Of a DNA stretch of 35,011 bases, positions 22,940-31,587 are shown in pieces; the first letter of the stretch is position 1; each line of letters opens with the position of its first letter. The position numbers were made by a program, and so were the translations under genes. Location: NCBI GenBank assembly GCA_903885165.1, contig CAISHO010000011.1, positions 1 to 35,011 on the forward strand, in the 5' to 3' direction. The stretch comes from an uncultured Nitrosomonadales bacterium. Its GTDB lineage: Bacteria; Pseudomonadota; Gammaproteobacteria; Burkholderiales; Gallionellaceae. The notes under the pieces were generated by a model. It was not told where the DNA came from. It saw nothing but the letters and a program-made list of their open reading frames with translations, and searched no databases.

Positions 22940-24358
22940 ATGACACAAACAGGCAGTGTAAATATTTTTCCTGATACCCGCTGTCGGATGTTGATTACAG
23001 CAGCACACAAGTCATCAGGGAAAACCATGGTCAGCATCGGTCTGTGTGCGGCGTTATCAGCACGCGGCTTGGCCGTGCAACCTTTTAAAAAGGGACCTGA
23101 TTACATCGATCCGATGTGGTTAGGTTTAGCATCGGGTCATCCTTGTCGTAATCTCGATCCTTACATGATGGAAAATGACGATATCGTTGCTACCTTCATG
23201 CGTCATCAATCTCAGGTCAATCTGGTCGAAGGAAACAAAGGCCTGTATGACGGACTTGCGCTCGATGGTAGCAACAGCAATGCCGCGCTGGCCAAACTAC
23301 TGGATTTACCCGTTATGCTGGTGATCGATGCACGCGGCATGACGCGTGGGATTGCGCCGCTGATTTTGGGTTATCAGGCGTTCGATCACGATATCAATAT
23401 AGCTGGTGTTATTCTCAATAATCTGGGCGGATCACGTCATGAAGCCAAGCTGCGCGCGGTGATTGAGCATTACACCGATGTCAAGGTGATCGGGGCAATA
23501 CACCACGACGAACGACTCAGTATAGAAGAACGCCATCTCGGCCTGATGCCCAGCAATGAATCTCATGTCGCGGCGGCGAAAATCAAACAAATCGGGGTGG
23601 CCATTGCTGAACAGGTGAATCTCGATACCTTGCTTGCGCTGTCGCAAAAAACAGCGCTGTCTGTCCCTTACAAGGCGCGGATCAGCCCATTGCCTGGTGA
23701 AGTAAAAGTTCGCATCGCGATAGCGCGTGATCGTGCCTTCGGTTTTTACTATGCGGATGACCTTGATGCCTTGGTTGAGGCGGGGGCGGAACTGGTATCC
23801 TTTGACGCGTTACAGGACGAGAAATTACCTCAAGTGGATGGTATTTTTATTGGCGGCGGTTTTCCGGAAACTTGTGCCGTGGAGCTGGAGGCTAATACTA
23901 GTCTGCGCGCCGATATTAAGTCGGCTATTGAAAATGGCATGCCAGCCTATGCTGAATGCGGTGGTCTGATGTATCTGGCGCGCAGCATCGGTTATCAGGG
24001 GCGGACTTTTCAGATGGTTGGTGCGATACCGGGCGATGTCATCATGCACGACAAACCCATCGGTCGCGGTTACGTACAGCTGAAGGAGCAGGACTCGCAC
24101 CCTTGGCCTCGTTCTAATATCACCAGCAGGCTGATTAAAGCGCATGAATTTCACTATTCCAGCCTGGAAAATCTGCCTGAAAACTCACGTTTCGCTTACC
24201 ATGTCGATCGTGGGTATGGCATCGATGGCAAGCGCGACGGCTTGATGCTGCATAACCTCCTTGCGTCCTATACCCATTTAAGATCAATCGGTAATTGTAG
24301 TTGGGCAAGCCGATTTGTCGAATTTATTAAAAGTAAACAAGCCCTGAAACCTAATTAG
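22940..24358 (+). CDS. dsrN: Siroheme amidase DsrN (CbiA/cobyrinate a,c-diamide synthase-like)
   Basis: Makes the amidated siroheme used by DsrAB. 472 aa from ATG 22940. P-loop ATP site in ITAAHKSSGKT, then the family block VQPFKKGPDYIDPMWLG, and a C-terminal glutamine amidotransferase domain with the nucleophile Cys in AECGGLMYL and a His in KAHEFHYS. The start is uncertain: a TTG at 22916 has a better AGGA site and would add eight residues; an ATG at 22988 would give a shorter protein beginning MLITAAHKSSGKT. DUF4202 and cysG follow closely. Confidence 0.93.
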   Translation: MTQTGSVNIFPDTRCRMLITAAHKSSGKTMVSIGLCAALSARGLAVQPFKKGPDYIDPMWLGLASGHPCRNLDPYMMENDDIVATFMRHQSQVNLVEGNKGLYDGLALDGSNSNAALAKLLDLPVMLVIDARGMTRGIAPLILGYQAFDHDINIAGVILNNLGGSRHEAKLRAVIEHYTDVKVIGAIHHDERLSIEERHLGLMPSNESHVAAAKIKQIGVAIAEQVNLDTLLALSQKTALSVPYKARISPLPGEVKVRIAIARDRAFGFYYADDLDALVEAGAELVSFDALQDEKLPQVDGIFIGGGFPETCAVELEANTSLRADIKSAIENGMPAYAECGGLMYLARSIGYQGRTFQMVGAIPGDVIMHDKPIGRGYVQLKEQDSHPWPRSNITSRLIKAHEFHYSSLENLPENSRFAYHVDRGYGIDGKRDGLMLHNLLASYTHLRSIGNCSWASRFVEFIKSKQALKPN

Positions 24359-24371
24359 AATGAGACATTAA

Positions 24372-24971
24372 ATGACATTATCAAAATTTGAATTGGCTAT
24401 CCAGGCTTTTGACAAGGCCAATGCCGAAGACCCAAACATAGAAGTTGCTGAAGGGATTCAAGTTCCTAAAGAATTGTTATACGGACAACGTATGAGTGAA
24501 ATGCAGGAACGTTACATTCCTGACGCCTCTGAAGCTGTCAAGCTGGCCGTTCGTGCACAACATATTCAGCGCTGGAAAACACCGCGCAGCGCTTATCCTA
24601 TGGATAAGCCCGGTTATATGTTGTGGCGCACCGGTTTGTATAAGTTTCATGCGGAAACTGCAGGTAACTTGATGCGTACAGCGGGTTACGATGAATTCAT
24701 GATAGATCGGGTTAAAACCATAGTCAGTAAAAAAGGGCTCAAGACGAATCCTGAAACGCAACAGATGGAAGATGTGGCTGATCTGGTGTTTATTGAGCAT
24801 TATATGGTCGCTTTTGTGGCTCAACATCCCGATTATGATGAGGCTAAATGGATCGTTATTGTCAAAAAGACCTGGAATAAAATGTCGGAAGATGCGCATC
24901 AGTTTGCCTTGTCCGGCAAGTTGAAATTGCCACAGGATCTGGTGCCACTGATTTTGAAAGCGGTTCAGTAA
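24372..24971 (+). CDS. DUF4202-family protein in siroheme/dsr context
   Basis: A 199-aa protein with the pattern I recall for DUF4202: FELAIQAFDKANAEDPN, PKELLYGQRMSEM, AVRAQHIQRWKTPRSAYPMDKPGY, then LVFIEHYMVAFVAQHPDYDEAKW. The conserved RAQHIQRW and a further LVFIEH look like a metal-binding His/Glu set (HD-like), so a hydrolase or chelatase-like role is possible. DUF4202 genes often sit beside assimilatory sulfite or siroheme genes. Here it lies between dsrN and cysG, with a TAATG overlap to cysG. Confidence 0.82.
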   Translation: MTLSKFELAIQAFDKANAEDPNIEVAEGIQVPKELLYGQRMSEMQERYIPDASEAVKLAVRAQHIQRWKTPRSAYPMDKPGYMLWRTGLYKFHAETAGNLMRTAGYDEFMIDRVKTIVSKKGLKTNPETQQMEDVADLVFIEHYMVAFVAQHPDYDEAKWIVIVKKTWNKMSEDAHQFALSGKLKLPQDLVPLILKAVQ

Positions 24972-26350
24972 TGGATTATTTGCCCATTTTTGCTAACGTT
25001 AGAAATCGCTTGTGCGTCGTCATCGGCGGCGGTGAGATCGGTAAGCGTAAAGCAGGTGTACTGCTCGAAGCGGGAGCGAATGTCAGGGTTGTTGCACCGG
25101 AAATCGATCCTGCTTTATCTGCTTTATCAAACGTGGAATCTATTATTTCCCGTTTTGAGGCGCAGCATCTGGACGGCGCGATGCTGGTCATTGCTGCAAC
25201 CAATGATCGTGCTGTCAATATCGAGGTATCGAAGTTAGCAAAGGCACGCAATATTCCTGTTAACGTCGTTGATGATCCGGAATATTGCTCCTTTATCATG
25301 CCAGCTATTATGGACCGTTCACCCTTGATGGTTGCCTTTTCCAGCGGCGGAGCCACACCCGTTCTAACCCGCATGATGCGCAGTAAATTTGAATCATTGA
25401 TTCCCTATAATTACAAGTTGTTAGCGACATTCGCAGAGGATAACCGCGAGCTGGTTAAGACACGTGTCACTAATCCTCCCAAACGACGTATCTTTTGGGA
25501 AAAAGCACTTGAAGGTGAGCTGGCTGAAAAGGTGCTTTCAGGCGATGTTGCCGGCGGTCAGGCGATGCTCGAACAAATGTTTGTCGAAGAGGATAACGTA
25601 CTGCATGGCGAGGTCTATCTTGTCGGTGCGGGCCCCGGCGATCCTGATTTGCTGACTTTTAAGGCGTTGCGACTGATGCAGAAAGCCGATGTCGTGGTTT
25701 ATGATTATCTGGTCTCTCAACCTATTGTTGATATGACGAGACGTGACGCGGAACGTATTTTTGTTGGTAAAAAGCGCAATGATCACACCATGCGTCAGGA
25801 AGAAATTAATGAATTGCTGGTTCGTCTGGCCAAGGCAGGCAAGCGGGTGGTTCGTCTTAAAGGGGGTGATCCGTTTATTTTCGGTCGCGGCGGTGAAGAA
25901 ATTGAAACGCTGGCGGCTGAAGGAATTCCCTTTCAAGTTGTCCCTGGTATCACGGCCGCTTCCGGTGTGGCGTCCTATGCAGGCATTCCACTGACACATC
26001 GCGATTATGCGCAGTCCTGCATGTTTGTCACCGGTCACTTGAAGGACGGCACGATGAACCTGGACTGGGACGCATTAGCCCGACCCAAACAGACCGTTGT
26101 CGTTTATATGGGCTTGCACGGCTTGGATATTCTCTGTAGAGAACTCGTCAATCACGGCATGCCGGATAACACGCCGATCGCCATAGTGCAGCAGGGAACA
26201 ACGCCTAACCAGCGCGTCATCACCGGCACGTTGGCCACTTTACCTGCCATTGCTGAGCGTGAAAAGCCACAGGCACCAACACTGATTATCGTTGGCGGCG
26301 TGGTCACGTTGAGAGATAAATTGGCCTGGTTTCATCCGAAGCCGGTCTGA
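24971..26350 (+). CDS. cysG: Siroheme synthase CysG (trifunctional)
   Basis: Turns uroporphyrinogen III into siroheme, the DsrAB cofactor. The 459-aa protein is full-length: an N-terminal NAD-binding dehydrogenase/ferrochelatase part ([45 protein letters not shown]), a dimerisation region, and a C-terminal SAM methyltransferase ([43 protein letters not shown]). It overlaps the DUF4202 stop by one base. Dedicated to the Dsr operon by location. Confidence 0.97.
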   Translation: MDYLPIFANVRNRLCVVIGGGEIGKRKAGVLLEAGANVRVVAPEIDPALSALSNVESIISRFEAQHLDGAMLVIAATNDRAVNIEVSKLAKARNIPVNVVDDPEYCSFIMPAIMDRSPLMVAFSSGGATPVLTRMMRSKFESLIPYNYKLLATFAEDNRELVKTRVTNPPKRRIFWEKALEGELAEKVLSGDVAGGQAMLEQMFVEEDNVLHGEVYLVGAGPGDPDLLTFKALRLMQKADVVVYDYLVSQPIVDMTRRDAERIFVGKKRNDHTMRQEEINELLVRLAKAGKRVVRLKGGDPFIFGRGGEEIETLAAEGIPFQVVPGITAASGVASYAGIPLTHRDYAQSCMFVTGHLKDGTMNLDWDALARPKQTVVVYMGLHGLDILCRELVNHGMPDNTPIAIVQQGTTPNQRVITGTLATLPAIAEREKPQAPTLIIVGGVVTLRDKLAWFHPKPV

Positions 26351-26398
26351 TCGTTCGTTACTTAATCACTAAACCTAAGTCGTACTGGAGAGATCGAA

Positions 26399-27295
26399 AT
26401 GGCACTGAAAAAATTATGTTTGTCTGCGTTATTGGTTCTGGGTATGAACAATGCCATGGCGGATAGTGCGATGTTAAAGCCGTTCGTGCTTGGCTCCAAG
26501 GGAGTGGGTACGGTGGCCGAAAAGACAGAGCAAGCCAAATCGGCGCTCTCGGCAGCCGGTTTTTCGGTGGTGGGTAATTATTCTCCTTACGCGGATGCAA
26601 CCGTGTTGATCGTCACCAATGACGAACTGAAGAAGAACGCTGCGGCCTCAGAGCATGGTGGTTTTGGTGCGGTGCAAAGGGTGGCGATCACCAAAGTCAA
26701 GGATGAGGTACAGGTCAGTTACACCAGTCCCGTGTATATGGCGAATGTGTACCGTATGAAGGGTGACTTGAGCGGCGTGGCGGGCAGTCTGAATACGGCG
26801 CTGGGTAAGGTGGAAGAGTTTGGTGCGGCTAAAGGCATGACTGCTGCTGCTGCGCGCAAGTATCACTACATGGTCGGCATGGAATATTTCGACGAACCTA
26901 GTGTATTGGCTGAATATGGCAGTTATGAAGATGCCGTCAAATCGGTCGATGCCAAATTGTCGTCGAACAAGAATGGCGTTGCTAAAGTTTATCGTGTCGA
27001 TGTTCCCGGTAAACAAGAAACGCTGTTCGGCGTGAGTCTAAAGGGTGGTGATGCGCAGAAATACATGGACGACCAGTTCATCATGAAGGAAATTGATTTT
27101 CACGACGTTAAATCGACGGCACATCTGCCCTATGAGGTACTGGTGTCAGGCAATAAGGTTTATGCTTTGTATGCACGTTTCCGTATCGCGATCAATTTTC
27201 CCGATCTGAGCATGATGGGGCAGAACAGCTTTATGAATATCATGAAAACGCCAGAAGCGATCCGCAACGCCTTGCAACAGACAGTGCAAAAGTAA
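26399..27295 (+). CDS. Periplasmic protein with DUF302-like N-terminal part
   Basis: A 298-aa protein with a Sec signal peptide (MALKKLCLSALLVLGMNNAMA). The next segment, VAEKTEQAKSALSAAGFSVVGNYSPY...TVLIVTNDELK, resembles a DUF302 strand-helix unit; I cannot name the C-terminal part (KYHYMVGMEYFDEPSVLAEYGSYEDAV; VYALYARFRIAINFPDL). The mature part has no Cys and no heme motif. GGAGAG precedes ATG. It lies 48 bases after cysG and 29 before the HTH/ferredoxin gene on the same strand, so it may belong to the dsr transcript. The function is unknown; a periplasmic binding or chaperone role is a guess. Confidence 0.7.
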   Translation: MALKKLCLSALLVLGMNNAMADSAMLKPFVLGSKGVGTVAEKTEQAKSALSAAGFSVVGNYSPYADATVLIVTNDELKKNAAASEHGGFGAVQRVAITKVKDEVQVSYTSPVYMANVYRMKGDLSGVAGSLNTALGKVEEFGAAKGMTAAAARKYHYMVGMEYFDEPSVLAEYGSYEDAVKSVDAKLSSNKNGVAKVYRVDVPGKQETLFGVSLKGGDAQKYMDDQFIMKEIDFHDVKSTAHLPYEVLVSGNKVYALYARFRIAINFPDLSMMGQNSFMNIMKTPEAIRNALQQTVQK

Positions 27296-27324
27296 ACTGT
27301 TAACCTAGCCAATTGGATCGTGCG

Positions 27325-28803
27325 ATGAGCGAAATGCTGAGTCTGACGCGAGCGGCAAGGTTGGTTGGTGTTAACCGCACTGCGTTACAGAAAAAAATTC
27401 AGTGCGGCGAAATGACCTCTTTTGATGGCATGGTGTCTAGAGATGCACTGCTAGCCTGTTTTCCCGAAGCGCAACTTGAAGAGAATGCCGAATTGGCTCG
27501 TGTGTTGCAAATCAAAGAGCGCGCATTCGGTAAACGTGTCTTCGAGCGTGCTCTGCCGGATGCCGAGGTGTTGGCTGAACGGATAACTGAATTGAGCACA
27601 GCGTTGGCGGGCAGTCAGTCGCAAGTGAAACAATTCAATAGCTTGCTCAATCGTTTATGGGATCAGTTGGACGAAATTGCCCGAAAGGACGCGGCGTTCG
27701 TCTCTTTGAAATCGTGGTTGAAGGATGAGGTTGAAGCGGCGATGGAACCTGGCTTTAGTAATCCCCTGGCGATCAGAGACGGGATGTTGCGCGTGATGAC
27801 GGCGCAGGTCACCGTGCTGCCGGGCAGGCAGGATTTTCTGGTTGAAGGTCAGGATACCTTGCTCGAAGCTGCGATGCGTGCCGGAATTCCGCTCAACTAT
27901 GGTTGCAGCGGCGGCAATTGCGGCTTGTGTAAGGCTAAGGTGGTGTCGGGGCGGGTCAAGAAGACGCGCCATCATGATTTTGCTTTGTCTGAAGCTGAAA
28001 AGAATCAGGGCTGTATCTTGATGTGCAGCAATACGGCGATCAGCGATGTGGTGCTGGAGGCGACCGTGGCGGGTAGCGTTCAGGATATTCCTTTCCAGCA
28101 AATCACCGCAAAAGTGAAGTCGGTTGAATTGTTGTCCGGCAATGTGTTGTTGCTGCATTTACAGACGCCGCGCAGTCAACGTCTGAGATTTCTTGCCGGT
28201 CAACGCGTGACATTGCGAGTGGGCTCTGCTTATACCGCCGAGCTCTCTATCGCGAGCTGTCCGTGCGATGATCGCAACATATTGTTTCATCTGCATTATT
28301 TTTCTGGAAACTTGTTTTCTGAATTTGTGTTCAATCGCCTCAAAGCCGGTGATGAGGTGGAGGTGGAAGGGCCGCAAGGTGAGTTTATTTTGCATGAAAA
28401 GTCGGAGCGCGCCTTGTACTTCATCGCTTTCGATGGCGGTTTTGCGCCGATTAAGAGTCTGATTGAACATGCGATGTCGTTAGAGACTGAACACATACAC
28501 CTGCACTGGATCGCCTCAACAGAGCCGAATATCTATATGTCAAATGTGGGGCGCGCCTGGGCGGATGCACTGGATGGCTTCGCTTACACTGAATTAATCG
28601 CAGGCTTTGATTTGCATACCATCAGCGGGAAACGTGAAACGTCGTTATTGGATATGCTGGAAGCGCTGCAATGCTCGAATCCGGAAATCGCCGCGAGCGA
28701 TGTCTATCTGGCAGGTCCCCAAGCGTCAGTTTTCTTAGCCGAAAAGTTTTTTTTGGCGGCGGGTATGCCGAAGTCTCGTGTCTTTATTGAAGTTGTTCAG
28801 TAA
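27325..28803 (+). CDS. HTH + coiled coil + 2Fe-2S ferredoxin + FNR-like protein
   Basis: A 492-aa multidomain protein (ATG 27325; the TTG at 27313 is less likely). Residues 1-45 look like an excisionase/MerR-type helix-turn-helix (LTRAARLVGVNRTALQKKIQCGEMTSFDG). About 65-120 is a coiled-coil helix. Residues 160-240 form a plant-type [2Fe-2S] ferredoxin: CSGGNCGLC (Cys194, 199, 202) and Cys234 (LMCSN). The rest is a ferredoxin-NADP reductase-like module, but the flavin motif RxYS is replaced (AELSIAS) and the GGTGxxP motif by DGGFAP. This suggests a redox-responsive regulator that may not be an enzyme. A phthalate-dioxygenase-reductase-like oxidoreductase with an extra domain is the alternative. 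Confidence 0.82.
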   Translation: MSEMLSLTRAARLVGVNRTALQKKIQCGEMTSFDGMVSRDALLACFPEAQLEENAELARVLQIKERAFGKRVFERALPDAEVLAERITELSTALAGSQSQVKQFNSLLNRLWDQLDEIARKDAAFVSLKSWLKDEVEAAMEPGFSNPLAIRDGMLRVMTAQVTVLPGRQDFLVEGQDTLLEAAMRAGIPLNYGCSGGNCGLCKAKVVSGRVKKTRHHDFALSEAEKNQGCILMCSNTAISDVVLEATVAGSVQDIPFQQITAKVKSVELLSGNVLLLHLQTPRSQRLRFLAGQRVTLRVGSAYTAELSIASCPCDDRNILFHLHYFSGNLFSEFVFNRLKAGDEVEVEGPQGEFILHEKSERALYFIAFDGGFAPIKSLIEHAMSLETEHIHLHWIASTEPNIYMSNVGRAWADALDGFAYTELIAGFDLHTISGKRETSLLDMLEALQCSNPEIAASDVYLAGPQASVFLAEKFFLAAGMPKSRVFIEVVQ

Positions 28804-28842
28804 TTTAGCTTCCCGTTGCTTACGTGGCGGCGTAGAATTTGC

Positions 28843-28864
28843 AATACATAAATATTTGAGTATT
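28843..28864. promoter_or_regulatory. Imperfect AT palindrome upstream of petABC
   Basis: A 22-base sequence with outer arms AATAC/GTATT and centre AAATATTT, nine of eleven pairs matched. It could be an operator; no known consensus recognised. Confidence 0.35.
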
Positions 28865-28924
28865 AAATTTAAGTTGTTTTGTATGCTGTTGGGGTGTTCG
28901 CTGAAAAAATGTTACATCGAGGGC

Positions 28925-28954
28925 TGACTTTTATAGGCTGTTTTCGGGTACTAT
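28925..28954 (+). promoter_or_regulatory. Candidate promoter of petABC
   Basis: TGACTT and TACTAT with an 18-base spacer, about 48 bases before the Rieske gene. The -35 is weak; the 198-base gap and AT-richness support a promoter somewhere here. Confidence 0.35.
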
Positions 28955-29001
28955 ATTAGAAGTGATTAATATTCTTATTAACTTAGTGTAGGAGCGTAAA
29001 T

Positions 29002-29514
29002 ATGGCACATGATGAAGCATTAGGTAATGTCGGTCGGCGCGATTTCTTGTTTAAAGTAACAACGGTGGTGGGTGGCGTCGGTGTCGCTGCTGCAACGGTT
29101 CCCTTTATTACCAGCATGAATCCAAGCGCGGATTTGTTGGCTAAGGCGACGACTGAAGTTGATCTGGTAGGCATGGAGCCGGGTCATATGCGCACGGTCG
29201 CCTGGCAAGGTAAGCCAGTGTTCGTCTTGCGTCGTACTGAAGAGCAAATCAAACTGGCCGTGGCTTCCAAGGGTGGTCTTGAACCTATGGCTGATCAGCA
29301 GCGCGTGAAGCAGGCTGAGTGGCTGGTGGTGATTGGCGTCTGTACCCATATGGGTTGCGTGCCTAACTTGGAAGGTGAAGGGTGGACCTGTCATTGCCAT
29401 GGTAGTCAGTATGACTATAGCGGTCGCGTCGTTCGCGGTCCGGCTGGTAAAAATCTTGAAGTGCCGCCTTATCATTTTTCTGCGGCCGACAAACTCGTCA
29501 TTGGCGAAGCATAG
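29002..29514 (+). CDS. petA: Rieske iron-sulfur subunit of cytochrome bc1
   Basis: 170 aa; takes electrons from quinol to cytochrome c1. N-terminal Tat-like GRRDFLFK (residues 11-18) and a single membrane anchor (VVGGVGVAAATVPFI). Rieske cluster boxes: CTHMGC (Cys114, His116, Cys119) and CHCHGS (Cys130, Cys132, His133); the second box has His in place of the usual Pro at 131. GGAG ribosome site. First gene of the pet operon. Confidence 0.97.
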   Translation: MAHDEALGNVGRRDFLFKVTTVVGGVGVAAATVPFITSMNPSADLLAKATTEVDLVGMEPGHMRTVAWQGKPVFVLRRTEEQIKLAVASKGGLEPMADQQRVKQAEWLVVIGVCTHMGCVPNLEGEGWTCHCHGSQYDYSGRVVRGPAGKNLEVPPYHFSAADKLVIGEA

Positions 29515-29523
29515 GAGGCAACC

Positions 29524-30765
29524 ATGAGTAATAAAGTTATGCAATGGATAGATCGGCGTTTTCCGCTGACCAGTTTCGTTCAGCACGATCTTAGTGAATA
29601 CCCGACACCACGCAACTTGAGCTACTGGTGGAATTTTGGCTCACTGGCAGGAATCGTGCTGGTGCTTCAGGTTTTAACCGGGATTTTCCTGGCGATGCAC
29701 TACAAGGCGGATGTGAATATGTCATTCGCGTCCATTCAGCACATCATGCGCGATGTTAACTACGGTTGGCTGTTGCGCTACATGCACTCGACCGGCGCGT
29801 CTGCTTTCTTCCTGGTGATCTTTATCCACATGGCGCGAACCTTGTACTACGGTTCGTATCGTGCACCGCGTGAGTTGTTGTGGTGGACAGGTCAGGGCTT
29901 GTTGTTGCTGTTGATGGGTACCGCATTTATGGGTTATCTGTTGCCATGGGGACAAATGTCCTTCTGGGGCGCGACGGTAATTACCAATCTGTTCCGTGCT
30001 ACGCCCTTTATCGGCGATCAAGTGGTGGTATGGCTGCGTGGTGACTACACCGTGGGCGATGAGACGCTGACTCGCTTCTTTGCGCTGCATTACCTGCTGC
30101 CATTCGTGATCATCGGCGGCGTCATGATTCACCTGATTGCCTTGCATATGGTGAAGAGCAGTAATCCTAGCGGTATTGATCTGGCTGATAAGGATAATAT
30201 CCCTTTCCATCCTTATTTCACCATCAAGGATCTGTACGGTCTGGGCGTGTTTCTGATGGTTTACTTCGGTTTTGCACTGTTCTTCCCGAACCTGTTGATC
30301 GAACCGGCCAATAACATTCCGGCCAATCCTATGCAGACACCGAATCACATCGTTCCAGAATGGTATTTCTTACCTTTCTATGCAATTTTGCGCTCGGTAC
30401 CGAATATGGTTGGCGGCGTTGTAGCGATGGGTTTGTCGGTGATCTTGTTTGCCTTTATGCCTCTCCTTGACCGTTCTAAAATTCCGGGTGGTGCACTTTA
30501 TCGTCCGATTTTCCGCGTTCAGTTCTACTTGTTTATCATTGATATGTTGATTCTGGGATATATCGGTTATGTTCCGCCGACAGATCAAACGATCGTGATT
30601 GGGCAGATCGCCAGCATTGCTTATTTCTGCTCGTTTTTCGTCGTGCCATTTATTTCCACGGCGGAAGAGAAGTGGTTGCGTAAACGCGGCTTGCCCAAGC
30701 AGGTTGAAGCGCTGATTGCCAGTGAAGAATTGCAAAAAGCCCAGAAGAAAACAGGAGGGAAGTGA
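29524..30765 (+). CDS. petB: Cytochrome b subunit of bc1 complex
   Basis: 413 aa; di-heme b quinol oxidase core. Typical segments: WWNFGSLAG, LTGIFLAMHYKAD, MHSTGASAFFLVIFIHMARTLYYGSY, FMGYLLPWGQMSFWGATVI, HYLLPF, and the PEWYFLPFYAILRSVPN box (the quinol-site PEWY). About eight membrane spans plus a charged C-terminal end (EELQKAQKKTGGK). AGGAGG site. The stop lies three bases before the c1 ATG. Confidence 0.98.
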   Translation: MSNKVMQWIDRRFPLTSFVQHDLSEYPTPRNLSYWWNFGSLAGIVLVLQVLTGIFLAMHYKADVNMSFASIQHIMRDVNYGWLLRYMHSTGASAFFLVIFIHMARTLYYGSYRAPRELLWWTGQGLLLLLMGTAFMGYLLPWGQMSFWGATVITNLFRATPFIGDQVVVWLRGDYTVGDETLTRFFALHYLLPFVIIGGVMIHLIALHMVKSSNPSGIDLADKDNIPFHPYFTIKDLYGLGVFLMVYFGFALFFPNLLIEPANNIPANPMQTPNHIVPEWYFLPFYAILRSVPNMVGGVVAMGLSVILFAFMPLLDRSKIPGGALYRPIFRVQFYLFIIDMLILGYIGYVPPTDQTIVIGQIASIAYFCSFFVVPFISTAEEKWLRKRGLPKQVEALIASEELQKAQKKTGGK

Positions 30766-30767
30766 GC

Positions 30768-31412
30768 ATGAAAAAGCATTTATTAACATTGGCGTTGTGC
30801 TGCGTGACATCACTGTCCTTTGCGAACGAAGAAGTCAAGTTGGAGAAGATTCAGGTTGATACAAGTAATCCTGCCGTGAAGCGCGGCGTGGAAGCATTTA
30901 TGGATAGTTGCCATAGTTGCCATACGCTGAAATACATCAAGTATCAGGATCTGGTCGGCTTAGGCTTTGATAAGGCTAAGGTTAAGGAATGGCAGGGTGA
31001 CTGGACGTTAGATGCACCAGTAATGGGCATGATGCCGGATGACGGTGCCATGGCTGCCTTTGGTAAACTTCCTCCTGAGTTGAGTCTGATGGCAAGGGCA
31101 CGCGATGGCGGCAATAACTATCTGTACAGTTATCTGATGGCTTATTACACCGGTGCGGATGGCGTGACGGGTAATCACGTGTTTCCAGCCAGCAAGATGC
31201 CTGATCCGTTGGGGATCAGCAGCGCCACGGAACCTGCTCAGCGTGCTGAAATTGCGGCCAAGGCGAAGGATATTGTCTCTTTCCTGAATTGGGCTGCGGA
31301 TCCCCATGAGCTGGAACGTTACAAGCTGGGTACTTATATCTTAGGTTATTTGTTTGTGCTGACTTCTTTGTTATTTGTGATGAAAAAGCGCATCTGGGCC
31401 AGGTTAAACTAA
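30768..31412 (+). CDS. petC: Cytochrome c1 subunit of bc1 complex
   Basis: 214 aa from ATG 30768 (AGGAGGGA upstream; the GTG at 30762 overlaps petB and is less likely). Signal peptide MKKHLLTLALCCVTSLSFA, one heme motif CHSCH, the Met ligand region ASKMPDPLG, and a C-terminal membrane anchor (YILGYLFVLTSLLFVMKKR). Last gene of petABC; a terminator follows. Confidence 0.96.
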   Translation: MKKHLLTLALCCVTSLSFANEEVKLEKIQVDTSNPAVKRGVEAFMDSCHSCHTLKYIKYQDLVGLGFDKAKVKEWQGDWTLDAPVMGMMPDDGAMAAFGKLPPELSLMARARDGGNNYLYSYLMAYYTGADGVTGNHVFPASKMPDPLGISSATEPAQRAEIAAKAKDIVSFLNWAADPHELERYKLGTYILGYLFVLTSLLFVMKKRIWARLN

Positions 31413-31480
31413 TCATCGTCGGGTTGTCAGGAACGTAAAGGTAGTGCGTCATGTTTCTGGCAACTTCTCACTATGAATTT

Positions 31481-31527
31481 AAGCCCACAAAATCCGACTG
31501 ATTTGGTCTGGTTTTGTGGGCTTTTTT
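31481..31527 (+). terminator. Intrinsic terminator after petABC
   Basis: Perfect 12-bp arms AAGCCCACAAAA and TTTTGTGGGCTT, 19-base loop, ending in a T-run. Confidence 0.92.
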
Positions 31528-31587
31528 ACGATATATTATGGAAGTCACTTTATCGTATCGGTTTTAAATTTTTGACAGGAGAAGACG

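Noticed and set aside
25538-26038. 166-aa reverse ORF inside cysG
   Set aside because: Antisense to a complete conserved gene.
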